The notes below the pieces were generated by a model that worked only from the letters and a program-made list of their open reading frames with translations, did no database searches and had not been told where the DNA came from. 49,922 bases of DNA from Acidobacteriota bacterium (GTDB lineage Bacteria > Acidobacteriota > Thermoanaerobaculia > Gp7-AA8), in contig JACPDH010000034.1 in the NCBI GenBank assembly GCA_016184115.1, positions 1 through 49,922 on the forward strand, written 5' to 3'. The translations under genes and the position numbers were made by a program. Below, in pieces: positions 8,185 through 16,778 of the stretch. How positions within the stretch are numbered: position 1 is the first letter of the stretch; each line of letters begins with the position of its first letter.

Positions 8185-10314
8185 CTAAATCGTGCCCCGT
8201 ACTTTCACGTCGTAGCGCAACGTGCGCCACATCCTGACGCGCGTGCCAGCTTTTGTCGCCGGCGTGTACGTGGTTCGCTTCGCTGCGGCGGTGGCGAGCT
8301 CGTCGAAGGCCTCGCTTCCGCTCGACCTGATGAGGCGCGCCATTTCGACGCGCCCGTCAATGCCGACCAGCACGCTGAACATCGCGAAGCCGCGGTTGCC
8401 CATGACGGCCGAGCTTGGAGGCGTGAGCGGCTCGGCTTTCTTCAGCAGCTGCGCGTCGACGACCCCTTCGCCCGGTCCGACGATGTCACCTTCCCTAACC
8501 ACCGGCTCGACCGGCTCCGTGGGAGGCAAAGGAGGCGGTTCAGGCTCGACGGTCGCCGTTGGCACGACGGTCTCGGTGGGCGGCGGCTCTGTCGCCTTCG
8601 GTGGTTTCGGTTGCCGAGGAGTGGCGGGAGGTTTCTGAGGCTCGGTGACCGCCGCGACCGTTGCCGTCGGCGCAACCTCTCGTGCCGTCGAGAGCGTGGT
8701 CGCGGGTGGCGAGTCGGTCGTCGCCGTGGGGGCGATCGTCGTTGTCTCCAGCGTGGCCGTCGGCGCTGGTGTGGCAGTCGTCGTGGCTGCCTCGTCCTTG
8801 GCGGTCCCTGTGAAGCGCTCCAACAGAAGGTAGAAGAGCCAGCCGCCAACGGCGACGACGATGACGAACGCGACCGCGGCGAGCGTGATCAGGAGCCCGC
8901 GGCTCGAAGCTCTTCGCGGGGAGTCGGACGTGCCGCCCTGCGTTTCCGTGGAGGGAGGAGGCGGCGGGGGCGGAGGCGCAATCGCAACTGATGCCGGAAC
9001 CGTCCGCTGCGGAACCGTCGCCCCAATCGGTACCTCAGCGGTCGAAAGTGTCGGCGCACTCGCCGACTGTGAGGCCGCGAGCTGCTCGTTGGATTGCGTT
9101 CGCATCATCAGCTCGTCGAGTCGCTGAACCTCGGTCGGCATCCCGTCGTCGTCGTCGGGAGTCAGCAACCCGGTCGGGGGTGCGGCCGCCTCGCCGGGCT
9201 GCGTCCTGTCGTGCTCGACCATCGCCGCGAGCTGCGCGAACGGGATCTCGTCGGTCGATTCCTTCCGCACCTTTGGTTTCGCGCGCGGGAACGACTCCTC
9301 GGGTGGATTCGTCAGGAACTCGGTGCGGTAGAGCAACTGCGGGATCGCGGCGATCACGTCGTCGAGCGCTCGAAGCGCGTCGCGCGCCGATGCGAAGCGC
9401 TCGCCGCGCTTCGTCTTGAGGAGACGGACGATGAAGGCGTCGAGCTCCGGAGGGACGACGCCCGACACATCGCGATTGACCGTCGTCACCTCTTCCGAGA
9501 TCTGTTTGAGCAGGTAGGCGAGCGGAGTCGCCGCTTCGAAGGGAACCTTCCCGACGATCATCTCGAAGATCACGACACCTAGGGAGTAGAGATCGGTGCG
9601 ATGATCGATCGCTTCGTCGGTCTCCATCATCCGGAGCTGCTCGGGGGAGGCGTAGTGCGGCTTGCCGACGAAGAGCCCCGCGGAGGTGAGTGCCGGCCCT
9701 TCCTGGGCAACGACGTGTTTAGCGATGCCGAGGTCGATGATCCGGGCCTGCATCGTGCCGTCGTGTTGGCAGAGCATGATGTTGTCAGGCGAAATGTCGC
9801 GATGGACGATCCCCTTTTCATGGATCGCGATGAGGCCTGAAAGCACCTGATGCGCGATGTCGACGATCTCGCCGAGCGTGAAGCGGCGTCCGGCTCGCAG
9901 GCTGCGCGAGATCGTGAGGCCGTCGATGAATTCCTCGACCATGTAGTAGGTGCCGTCGGGCAGCGTTGCGAAGTCGTGCAGTAACCCGACATTGGAGTTC
10001 TTGATCGATGCGGCGATCTTCGCTTCCTGGAAGAAGCGCTTGCGCTGTGTGTCGTCGGTGAGCTGGTCGGCGCGCAGGATCTTGATGACCCTGAACTCGG
10101 CGAGATGGATGTGCCGGACCTTGTAGAGCTCCCCCATGCCTCCGCCGGGGAGGCGCTCGAGGACTTCGTAGCGCCCGTCGATGACGTCACCGGGCTGGAA
10201 GCGCGCGGAGGCGGCGCCGCGCGGGCGCGAGCCGAGCGTGATGCCACACTTCGGGCATTGCCGCGCATCGGGCGGTGCCGCGTGGCCGCAACGGCTGCAC
10301 GTGACGATCGACAT
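8185..10314 (-). CDS. Transmembrane Ser/Thr protein kinase with a periplasmic TonB C-terminal domain
   Basis: 709 aa. Domains in order: a four-cysteine zinc ribbon (CSRCG and CPKCG, residues 5-23); a Hanks-type kinase domain (about 38-310) with glycine loop LPGGGMGELY, catalytic Lys in FRVIKIL, catalytic loop HRDISPDNIM and DLG in place of DFG (DLGIAKH), then the YASPEQ activation segment; a cytoplasmic linker with eight consecutive prolines; one transmembrane helix (about 471-498, LLITLAAVAFVIVVAVGGWL); a roughly 110-residue Pro/Thr/Ala-rich periplasmic spacer; and a TonB C-terminal domain (about 630-709) with SVLVGIDGRVEMARLIRSSG and YTPATKAGTRV. The kinase keeps all catalytic residues. The membrane helix lacks the histidine TonB uses to contact ExbB. 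ATG 10314 is chosen for AAGGA upstream. It lies downstream of a TonB-dependent receptor on the same strand. Confidence 0.9.
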   Translation of the reverse strand: MSIVTCSRCGHAAPPDARQCPKCGITLGSRPRGAASARFQPGDVIDGRYEVLERLPGGGMGELYKVRHIHLAEFRVIKILRADQLTDDTQRKRFFQEAKIAASIKNSNVGLLHDFATLPDGTYYMVEEFIDGLTISRSLRAGRRFTLGEIVDIAHQVLSGLIAIHEKGIVHRDISPDNIMLCQHDGTMQARIIDLGIAKHVVAQEGPALTSAGLFVGKPHYASPEQLRMMETDEAIDHRTDLYSLGVVIFEMIVGKVPFEAATPLAYLLKQISEEVTTVNRDVSGVVPPELDAFIVRLLKTKRGERFASARDALRALDDVIAAIPQLLYRTEFLTNPPEESFPRAKPKVRKESTDEIPFAQLAAMVEHDRTQPGEAAAPPTGLLTPDDDDGMPTEVQRLDELMMRTQSNEQLAASQSASAPTLSTAEVPIGATVPQRTVPASVAIAPPPPPPPPSTETQGGTSDSPRRASSRGLLITLAAVAFVIVVAVGGWLFYLLLERFTGTAKDEAATTTATPAPTATLETTTIAPTATTDSPPATTLSTAREVAPTATVAAVTEPQKPPATPRQPKPPKATEPPPTETVVPTATVEPEPPPLPPTEPVEPVVREGDIVGPGEGVVDAQLLKKAEPLTPPSSAVMGNRGFAMFSVLVGIDGRVEMARLIRSSGSEAFDELATAAAKRTTYTPATKAGTRVRMWRTLRYDVKVRGTI

Positions 10315-10424
10315 CAGTCGCTGTTCCTTCGCGCGCTCGCTCTCGCGAATGCGCACCCATGAGCGTTACGAGGACTCTTCTATTCTGGACCTGTTGGCAA
10401 GAAGAGGCCAAGCCTCCCCGCCAA

Positions 10425-12611
10425 TCAGCGCGCGAAGCGGCCTGCGAGGGTAGCTCCGAAGGTGCGACCGGGAGCGAGCGCCGAGATCGAATCGGCCGAT
10501 ACGTAATAGGTGGCGTCGGTGAGGTTCTCTGCCACGAGTCGCAGCTCCAACGCGCCTGTCAGCTGACGCGTGTACGCGATGTCTACGGCCGCGAAACCGT
10601 CGCGGTTGACTTCGGATGGTCCAGGACGAGGGTCGTCATCGAACCAGGAGATCGCTCCAGTGAGCGACGAGGCTCCGCGGCGCCACCGGAGCTCAGCGCG
10701 CGCGTTGGGAGGAGCAATGTCGTCGAGTGCGGTTTTCGCGTCGTCGCGAGTCTCCCCGCGCGACCAGGCGGCGGAGAATCTCGCCGAGAGGCTCGCGCCG
10801 AGCCGGCCCTCAGCCTCGATCTCGATCCCTCGGATTTCCGCCTCACCACGATTGCGGAAAAAGAAACTCGTCCCCTGGCGATAGCGTTCGATCAAGTCGT
10901 CGAGGCGGTAAAGGTATGCGAAGAATGCAACCGACGAGCCGCCGCGCTGCCACCGGGCCGAGCCGTCGAACTGGAGTGTCGTTTCAGGCTCGAGCAGCGG
11001 GTTGCCGGTGACGAATCCGCGTCCTGACGGACCGCGGTAGTAGCGGTCGGAGAGGGTCGGCGCACGGAAGCCGCGGGCAAGTTGGAGCGTCGTGACGAGG
11101 GCATCGCCGGTACGGAGCGTCCAGGCGGCGTGTCCGCTGAAGGCGGAGTCGCGGTCCGAGCGATCGCCGAACGGGCCGCCATCGTTCTTCGCGGAGATCG
11201 TATCGCCTCGGAGTCCCGCGGAGATCCAGGAGCGTGCACCGAGAGGCAGGTCAGCCGACACGAACGCCCCCGCATCGATCCGGTCGGCGCTCTCGATTGC
11301 GACGGAATCGACCGACGAAACGATCGCGCCGTTGGCGTCGAAGACCGCGTCGCGAAGGAGCGCTTCGAGCCCGAGCCGCGCCGCGACGTCGATGCCGGTC
11401 TCGATCCGTGCCGCACCGAGAATGCGGTTGCCGCTTGCACGAACGGCCGCATCCCATGACTCGTTGTCGCTCGAGGAGACCGTTCCGCCGGTCGCCGTTG
11501 GCGAGGTGCGGTCGAGTGTTTGCCGGTAGCGGCCCGCGAAGCCGTTGAGCCGGAACGACGCCCAACCGCGGCTTCCCGGCGCGTCGAGCGCAACCGTCAG
11601 GCGGTCTGAGTCTTCGATCGGATTGATGGTGCGTGCCGGATCGTCGGGCGGCGCAGGGCGCTCGAGGTCGCGCCCACGGTCGATGCCGAGTCCCGCGATG
11701 AGCACCCCGAACGAACCGACGCGCGACGCGCGCGCTGCAACGCCGTAGTCGCGGAACGACGAGCTCTCTACTGTGTTGCCGTCGCCGTCTTGGCCGTCGT
11801 CGCCGTCGCGACCGTGTGCGCCGAAGAGAATGCCGGTGTCGCCCGCACTGAAAGCGATCTCCGTGCCTAACGAGCGAACTTCCTCGCCACCCGTGAGCAC
11901 GCCGACTTCGAAGCGTATCGCGGGATCGGATGCGTTAGGCTCGCGAGAGCGGAGATGGATCACGCCGCCAAGCGCATCGGAGCCATAGGCGACCGATCCC
12001 GGGCCGCGCGCGATCTCGATCGACGCGAGTGTAAAGGGGTTGACGAAGCCGGCTGAGGAGCCGGCGCGGCGCTCCGTCGCCACGCGGGCTCCGTCGAGGA
12101 GCATGAGCGTCCTTCCGCGTGCGAGACCTCGAATCGAAGGAACGCTCGAGGGGCCGCCATCGGATGCGCCGACGCCGGGAATCGTCGCGACGGCGTCGGC
12201 GACGTGGACGGGTGCGAGAGTGGCCAGGTCGGCCGGCGAGAGGGTGTCGGCTGCCGCGGCCGGTGGCGCGTCGATGTGCGCGGCGGCCGCGCCGCTGACC
12301 GTGATCGTCTCCGACGCGGTGACTCCGACGACGATCTCGAGCGGCGCCGAGGGTGTCGCGGCGATTTCGTGCACGCTCGTCGTGCCGCCCGCATCGATGA
12401 CGACGAGTCGCGCCGGATAGCGCGGATCGGGCGTGATCGAGAAATGCCCTGTCGCGTCGGTTCTCACGGAGCGGTTCTCACCGGCGATCGAAACGGTGAC
12501 GTCGGCCGCTGGCGAGGCGTCGTTCCGAAGGATCTGTCCGTCGAGGGCGAGAAGCGCCGGGGAGCCGAGAACCGAGAGGACGAGCGCGAGCGTGGCAGGG
12601 ACTCGAATCAT
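10425..12611 (-). CDS. TonB-dependent outer-membrane receptor
   Basis: 728 aa. The signal peptide ends near LLALDG. An N-terminal carboxypeptidase-regulatory-like beta sandwich (about residues 23-90) and the plug domain follow; the plug contains IPGVGASDGGPSSVPSIRG and LMLLDGARVATERR and ends in SVAYGSDALGGVIHL. The rest is a 22-strand barrel with alternating aromatic strands, ending ...TFGATLAGRFAR. A TonB-box-like stretch may be ETITVSG near residue 100. It would import a siderophore, cobalamin or similar ligand; the ligand cannot be read from sequence. No ABC or ExbBD genes are nearby. The next gene downstream (110 nt) is a kinase ending in a TonB domain. A 177-bp mobile-type repeat lies 15 nt before its start codon. 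Confidence 0.93.
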   Translation of the reverse strand: MIRVPATLALVLSVLGSPALLALDGQILRNDASPAADVTVSIAGENRSVRTDATGHFSITPDPRYPARLVVIDAGGTTSVHEIAATPSAPLEIVVGVTASETITVSGAAAAHIDAPPAAAADTLSPADLATLAPVHVADAVATIPGVGASDGGPSSVPSIRGLARGRTLMLLDGARVATERRAGSSAGFVNPFTLASIEIARGPGSVAYGSDALGGVIHLRSREPNASDPAIRFEVGVLTGGEEVRSLGTEIAFSAGDTGILFGAHGRDGDDGQDGDGNTVESSSFRDYGVAARASRVGSFGVLIAGLGIDRGRDLERPAPPDDPARTINPIEDSDRLTVALDAPGSRGWASFRLNGFAGRYRQTLDRTSPTATGGTVSSSDNESWDAAVRASGNRILGAARIETGIDVAARLGLEALLRDAVFDANGAIVSSVDSVAIESADRIDAGAFVSADLPLGARSWISAGLRGDTISAKNDGGPFGDRSDRDSAFSGHAAWTLRTGDALVTTLQLARGFRAPTLSDRYYRGPSGRGFVTGNPLLEPETTLQFDGSARWQRGGSSVAFFAYLYRLDDLIERYRQGTSFFFRNRGEAEIRGIEIEAEGRLGASLSARFSAAWSRGETRDDAKTALDDIAPPNARAELRWRRGASSLTGAISWFDDDPRPGPSEVNRDGFAAVDIAYTRQLTGALELRLVAENLTDATYYVSADSISALAPGRTFGATLAGRFAR

Positions 12612-12619
12612 CGCGGGAC

Positions 12620-12625
12620 AGTCTA
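12620..12625 (-). promoter_or_regulatory. -10-like TAGACT at the repeat junction, before the TonB-dependent receptor
   Basis: TAGACT on the minus strand ends 8 nt before ATG 12611. Its first bases overlap the CTAG that flanks the repeat element, so the insertion helps to build this box. No -35 or Shine-Dalgarno is evident; a leaderless transcript is possible. Confidence 0.35.
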
Positions 12626-12626
12626 G

Positions 12627-12803
12627 CCCCGATTATTCATGAGGGTTCGTCGCGAGGAGTGCGAGAGGTGCGTGGATACGAGGCGCGCGAAGGGTCGGCG
12701 ACGAAGGCGTAGCCGTACACTACGTCGAGGAGCCGAACCAAGCGCAACGAAGTAAACACGCTCCTATCGCGCTCCGCAGTGGAACTCTCATGAATAGTCC
12801 GGG
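12627..12803 (+). mobile_element. MITE-like 177-bp element, copy A
   Basis: The ends are inverted repeats: CCCCGATTATTCATGAG on the left, and the complement of the right end reads CCCGGACTATTCATGAG. With the flanks the match covers 27 nt with 3 mismatches. CTAG occurs directly outside both ends (12623-12626 and 12804-12807) and may be a target duplication or part of the terminus. The interior matches copy B at 39084-39259, reversed, along its whole length, including ACTACGTCGAG and GCCGAACCAAGCGCAAC. No transposase is encoded. A fossil reading frame is shared with copy B (HYVEEPNQAQ here, HYVEKPNQAQ there), which suggests descent from a coding element. It fills the gap between divergent genes and abuts the TonB-dependent receptor. 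Confidence 0.8.
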
Positions 12804-12903
12804 CTAGAGGTGTCGCTCTCCACGGTCGACCCAGCGGAGGAAGCGGCGCAGCCCGCGCGCGCCTTTTCACGGATGCGTGACACCGGTGGGTGCCACGATT
12901 TCG

Positions 12904-12909
12904 TAGAGT
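12904..12909 (+). promoter_or_regulatory. Possible -10 (TAGAGT) for the M1 aminopeptidase
   Basis: TAGAGT ends 16 nt before ATG 12926. No -35 match is seen; a short leader carrying AGGA would result. Confidence 0.3.
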
Positions 12910-12925
12910 CGAGGCAGGATCGTCC

Positions 12926-15529
12926 ATGGCTCCGTCGATGAAGCGTCTAACCATCGTGCTCGCCCTCGCACTCGCCCCGTCGCTGGTCTGGGGCGCGACG
13001 CGTCTCGGCAAAGACGTGGTGCCATTCGAATACCGGCTCGAGGTTACGCCCGACACGCATCGAGAGAGCTTCGTCGTCGAGGAGGTGATCCGCGTCCGGG
13101 TCAGCGCGCCGGTCTCGACGATCACGATGCATGCTGCTGACCTCGAGATCGAGCGCGCGATGGTGAGGAGCGTCGACGGCAGGCAGAAGCCGACGGTTGA
13201 GATCGACGCGGGGTCGCAGACCGTGAGTCTCGTCCTCGAGCGGCCGCTGAAACCGGGAGAAGCGGAAATCCGAATGACCGTCCGCGGCAAGCTTGGGAGG
13301 TCGCTTCGAGGGCTCTACCTCAGCGAGGCGAGTGGACGGCGCTACGCATTGACCCAACTCCAGCCGACCGACGCACGTCGTTTCTTCGCATGCTTCGACG
13401 AGCCTGCCCTCAAGGCACAGTTCGACTTGATCGCCGTCGTCGACGCGCGGGAGAGTGCGATATCGAACGGGCGCATCGTTTCGATTCTCCCTGGGCTCGT
13501 GCCTGGAACCAAACGGATTCGCTTCGACAAGACACCTCCGATCTCGACCTACATGCTCGCGCTCGGAGTCGGCGAGCTCGACTGCCTAGGGGATCGTGTG
13601 GGGAATGTACAGCTCCGCTTTTGTGCACAGCCGGAGAAGGTTGCGCTCGGCAAGTTCGTGCTTGCCTCGGCGAGGCGAGCGCTCGAGTTCTACGAAGACT
13701 ACACAGGAGTCGATTACCCGTTCGACAAGCTCGACCTCGTCGCCGTACCCGACCTTTCACCTGGGGCGATGGAGAACCCCGGCGCGATCTTCTTTCGGGA
13801 AGCTACGGCACTCGTCGACGTAGGGAAGGCACCTCCCGAAACGCGCCGTTGGGTGGCGACGCTCGTCACGCACGAGATCGCGCACATGTGGGTCGGGGAT
13901 CTCGTGACGGCACGCTGGTGGGACGACCTCTGGCTTAACGAAGGGCTCGCGACATGGCTCTCGCGCAAGGCGATGGCAGCGACGCAGGCGGAAGTGGAGC
14001 CGGGTGTAGCGAGTGTATTCTCGACGCTCAAGGCGCTCGACATGGATGCCCTCGAAGGCTCGCGCGCGCCGCGCAGTCAGGTTGACGACCCGGCGACGGT
14101 CATCGAGCTCTTCGATGCGATCACGAACGACAAACCTGCGGCAGCGATGGCGATGGCCGAAACGATCGCGGGAGAAGATGCGGTGCGCCGTGGGCTGCGC
14201 AGCTACCTCGTCAGCTGGTCGTGGGCCGACGCGTCGACGGAAGACTTTCTCGCGAGCATGGAGCCGGAGATCGGAGCGGCCGGCGTCGCTACGATTCGCG
14301 ATTTCGTGACGCGGCCGGGCTTTCCGAAGATCGACGTAACGTCGCGCTGCGAAGAAGGGCGGCAGTGGGTGCTCGCTACGCAGCGGCCGGTTAGGGAGTC
14401 GTTGGCCGGCGCCGGGTACTGGACGGTGCCTCTCTGTGTCCGGCCTGCCGCCGGAGGCGAAGTGAGTTGCACGACGCTTCGAGAGCGTGAGGCCGAGATC
14501 GAGGTCGGCCCCTGCAGTGGCGATGTCGTCGCGAATCCAGGCTCCACCGCCTTCTATCGCGCGAGTTACGAGCCGGGGGCGGTGCGAAGAATGCTCGACG
14601 AGAATGGCGCGACGCTCTCTTCAGGCGACCGGATCATGCTCCTCGATGCCGAGTGGTCGTCGTTCCGGGCCGGCGATCGTACGGTTGGCGAGATGCTCGA
14701 GAACGCGGACGTGTTGCTGCGGCGGGAAACGTCGGCAACGGTCATCTCGCAGATCGCGATGCAACTCTGGTCGATTCAGGGCTCGATTGCTGAGGAGACG
14801 GAGCTCGGCGCGTTCCGACGCTGGGCGGCGGAGGCAGCGCGCGCCGGAGCCGGAAGGGTTCTGGAAGGTCGCCCCGAGGACGCGCAGCGCAAGCTCGACG
14901 GCGAGCTCGACTGGATCGGCGGGATGATCGGCGACGACGCGGAGGTGCGCGCACGGGGCGCCGCCTTCGCGAGAGATTACTTACGCGACCCGTGGAAAGA
15001 TCGCAGCGCGAATACCGACGTGATGCTGGCGCTCGCCGCGCGTGGCGGAGACGAGGCGCTCTACGATGCGTTTGCGGAAAGATTAAAGAAGACGCGGAGC
15101 GAGCAGGAGCGCTATCGCCTCGTCTGGACGCTCGGGTTTTTCTCCGATCCCGCGCTCGTCGACCGGACGCTTCGGATGACGATCGACGGCACGGTGCGCA
15201 GCCAGGACGCCGCGACGCTCATCGCGCGACTGCTGTGGCGCCGCGAGACCGCGGGGCGCGCGTGGGCGTTCCTCCGCGACGAATGGCCGAAGCTCATGGA
15301 GACGCTGCCCCCCGGATTCACGAGCGACCGAATCGTCCGTGCGACGGGAGCGTTTTGCGATTCGTCGCGTCGCGAGGAGGTCGAGCGCTTCTTCTCGTCG
15401 CCCGACGCGCCGGCTGCGCCCAGGGCGCTCGCCGCGAGCCTCGCGTCGATCGATGCCTGCGTCTCGTTGAAGGAGCGTCACCGAGGCGAGCTCGGATCGT
15501 GGCTTGCAGCGAGGAACGCCGCACGCTGA
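12926..15529 (+). CDS. Secreted M1 family zinc aminopeptidase
   Basis: 867 aa. A signal peptide (MKRLTIVLALALAPSLVWG) is followed by the M1 N-terminal saddle domain with PTDARRFFACFDEPALKAQF, the exopeptidase motif GAMENPG (about residues 281-287), and the zinc site HEIAHMWVGDL (H316, H320) with the third ligand in LWLNEGLATW (about E339). This is the HExxH-x18-E arrangement. The C-terminal half (about 500-867) is an ERAP1_C-like helical solenoid with a Cys pair near RPAAGGEVSC. The enzyme releases N-terminal residues from peptides, here outside the cytoplasm. ATG 12926 is chosen because AGGA lies 6-9 nt upstream; the GTG at 12890 has no site. It is transcribed away from the TonB-dependent receptor. 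Confidence 0.93.
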   Translation: MAPSMKRLTIVLALALAPSLVWGATRLGKDVVPFEYRLEVTPDTHRESFVVEEVIRVRVSAPVSTITMHAADLEIERAMVRSVDGRQKPTVEIDAGSQTVSLVLERPLKPGEAEIRMTVRGKLGRSLRGLYLSEASGRRYALTQLQPTDARRFFACFDEPALKAQFDLIAVVDARESAISNGRIVSILPGLVPGTKRIRFDKTPPISTYMLALGVGELDCLGDRVGNVQLRFCAQPEKVALGKFVLASARRALEFYEDYTGVDYPFDKLDLVAVPDLSPGAMENPGAIFFREATALVDVGKAPPETRRWVATLVTHEIAHMWVGDLVTARWWDDLWLNEGLATWLSRKAMAATQAEVEPGVASVFSTLKALDMDALEGSRAPRSQVDDPATVIELFDAITNDKPAAAMAMAETIAGEDAVRRGLRSYLVSWSWADASTEDFLASMEPEIGAAGVATIRDFVTRPGFPKIDVTSRCEEGRQWVLATQRPVRESLAGAGYWTVPLCVRPAAGGEVSCTTLREREAEIEVGPCSGDVVANPGSTAFYRASYEPGAVRRMLDENGATLSSGDRIMLLDAEWSSFRAGDRTVGEMLENADVLLRRETSATVISQIAMQLWSIQGSIAEETELGAFRRWAAEAARAGAGRVLEGRPEDAQRKLDGELDWIGGMIGDDAEVRARGAAFARDYLRDPWKDRSANTDVMLALAARGGDEALYDAFAERLKKTRSEQERYRLVWTLGFFSDPALVDRTLRMTIDGTVRSQDAATLIARLLWRRETAGRAWAFLRDEWPKLMETLPPGFTSDRIVRATGAFCDSSRREEVERFFSSPDAPAAPRALAASLASIDACVSLKERHRGELGSWLAARNAAR

Positions 15530-15600
15530 GAACAGATCAGGAACCTTTGGGCGCTGCGGCTGTCGCAACGCCGCGACCGCCCGCGGTTCTCGCGGTCGGG

Positions 15601-15606
15601 TACAAT
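15601..15606 (+). promoter_or_regulatory. Possible -10 (TACAAT) for the SOD gene
   Basis: TACAAT lies 36 nt before ATG 15642, with AAAGGAG in between. No -35 consensus at 16-18 nt. Confidence 0.4.
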
Positions 15607-15641
15607 GCGACCCTCGAACCACTCACCTGAAAGGAGCAGCA

Positions 15642-16232
15642 ATGGTCACCTACAGCGCTAAGACCTTCGATCTCAGCGGGCTTCAGGGCATCTCGGATCA
15701 AACTCTCGAGGTGCATTTCAAGCTCTACGCCGGTTATGTCACGAACACGAACCTGCTCAACGAGCAGCTCGGCGAGATGCTCAAGGCGGGCATCACCCCG
15801 GCGACGATGCCGGCCTACTCCGAGCTCAAACGGCGTCTCGGATTCGAGTACAACGGAATGGTCCTTCACGAGTACTACTTCGGCAACATGAAGAAAAGCG
15901 GTGGAGGCGATGCTGGTGCCGGGACGTTCCTGGCGGCGGCCGAGAAAAGCTTCGGGTCGTTCGATCTCTGGAAGACCGACTTTGTCTCAGTGGGCAAGAT
16001 GAGGGGAGTCGGCTGGGCGATCTGCTTCCAGGATCCTTCGACCGGCAATTTGTCGAACCACTGGATCAGCGATCATGAGTACGGCAACGTTGCAGGCTAC
16101 AGCCCGGTAGTCGTGATGGACGTCTGGGAGCACGCGTTCATCCTCGACTACAAGCCAGCCGACCGGCCGAAGTACATCGAGGCATTCCTCGCGAACATCG
16201 ACTGGGCGGCGGCTGACGCTCGCGCGAAGTAG
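15642..16232 (+). CDS. Fe/Mn-family superoxide dismutase (divergent N-terminal helix)
   Basis: 196 aa, the normal length for cytoplasmic Fe/Mn SOD. Metal ligands can be placed at H25 (LEVHFKLYAGYVTNTN), H76 (MVLHEYYFGNM) and the D-x3-H pair in MDVWEHAFILDY (about 161-165). The first helix differs from textbook SODs: the usual two histidines of H-x3-H-H-x2-Y are replaced by L and Y, and the spacing is one residue shorter, though the gateway Tyr before VTN remains. The GKMRGVGWAI segment replaces the usual GSGWAWL. Activity is likely, but the metal preference cannot be told. AAAGGAG sits 8 nt before the ATG, and a perfect terminator follows. No signal peptide. Confidence 0.85.
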   Translation: MVTYSAKTFDLSGLQGISDQTLEVHFKLYAGYVTNTNLLNEQLGEMLKAGITPATMPAYSELKRRLGFEYNGMVLHEYYFGNMKKSGGGDAGAGTFLAAAEKSFGSFDLWKTDFVSVGKMRGVGWAICFQDPSTGNLSNHWISDHEYGNVAGYSPVVVMDVWEHAFILDYKPADRPKYIEAFLANIDWAAADARAK

Positions 16233-16257
16233 GCTCGCTCGATTACGACCCGATCAG

Positions 16258-16290
16258 GAGACCGCGGGGCAACCCGCGGTCTCGCATTTT
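16258..16290 (+). terminator. Rho-independent terminator of the SOD gene
   Basis: GAGACCGCGGG-GCAA-CCCGCGGTCTC is a perfect 11-bp stem with a GCAA tetraloop, followed by GCATTTT. It begins 25 nt after the SOD stop codon. Confidence 0.85.
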
Positions 16291-16319
16291 CCGGCGGCCG
16301 GCGCGATGGCGGGGCCGCC

Positions 16320-16775
16320 ATGCTTCAGGCGGCGGAGGATGGCATAAAGTATAGAGAGGGAATCGACGACATCGTGATCGATCGCGAGACGTGGAGCGCA
16401 CTCGAATCGGAGGTCGAAGCAGCCGGAGGAAAGCTGCGAGCCGGATTTCCGGCGTGGCTCGAACCGTTGTTGATTCGCGGCACGATCGCGATCACTCTCG
16501 GGCGGCGCGTCTATCTGGGACGGGAGCTCCTTCGTGCTGCGAGCGCGGATGTTGCGGCGATCGTCGCGCACGAGCTCGCGCATGTGCGTCAGTTTGCGCG
16601 CGTCGGTCCCGCGAGGTTTGCGTGGCGCTATCTGCGCGACTACGCGAGGAATCGGCGGCGCGGGATGAGCGCGTACGACGCGTACGTTGCGATACCGTTC
16701 GAAGTGGAAGCACGGCTCGCGGAGAATCGGATTCGCAGTACGACTGCGCATGGCGCGCGCGTCCCGCCGGCGTGA
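16320..16775 (+). CDS. Small HExxH protein, DUF4157-like putative zinc metallopeptidase
   Basis: 151 aa. The core motif is HELAHVRQFARVG (H84, E85, H88), followed by a helical region WRYLRDYARNRRRGMSAYDA and a downstream acidic segment IPFEVEARLAENR that could supply a third zinc ligand. This is the compact DUF4157-like form, in which HELxHVxQ and 'YxxIPFExEA' are the conserved blocks. There is no signal peptide; about residues 38-65 (PAWLEPLLIRGTIAITLGRRVYLG) build the strand before the helix. The true start is uncertain: ATG 16320 follows the upstream terminator closely and lacks a clear ribosome site, so a later start is possible. The substrate is unknown. Confidence 0.7.
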   Translation: MLQAAEDGIKYREGIDDIVIDRETWSALESEVEAAGGKLRAGFPAWLEPLLIRGTIAITLGRRVYLGRELLRAASADVAAIVAHELAHVRQFARVGPARFAWRYLRDYARNRRRGMSAYDAYVAIPFEVEARLAENRIRSTTAHGARVPPA

Positions 16776-16778
16776 CAC

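Noticed and set aside
8164-8991. Plus-strand frame of 275 codons over the kinase-TonB gene
   Set aside because: Arg/Gly-rich shadow of the Pro/Thr-rich linker; no recognisable domain.
13390-13938. Second-frame translation inside the M1 aminopeptidase gene
   Set aside because: Arg-rich overlap within an intact, well-supported gene.
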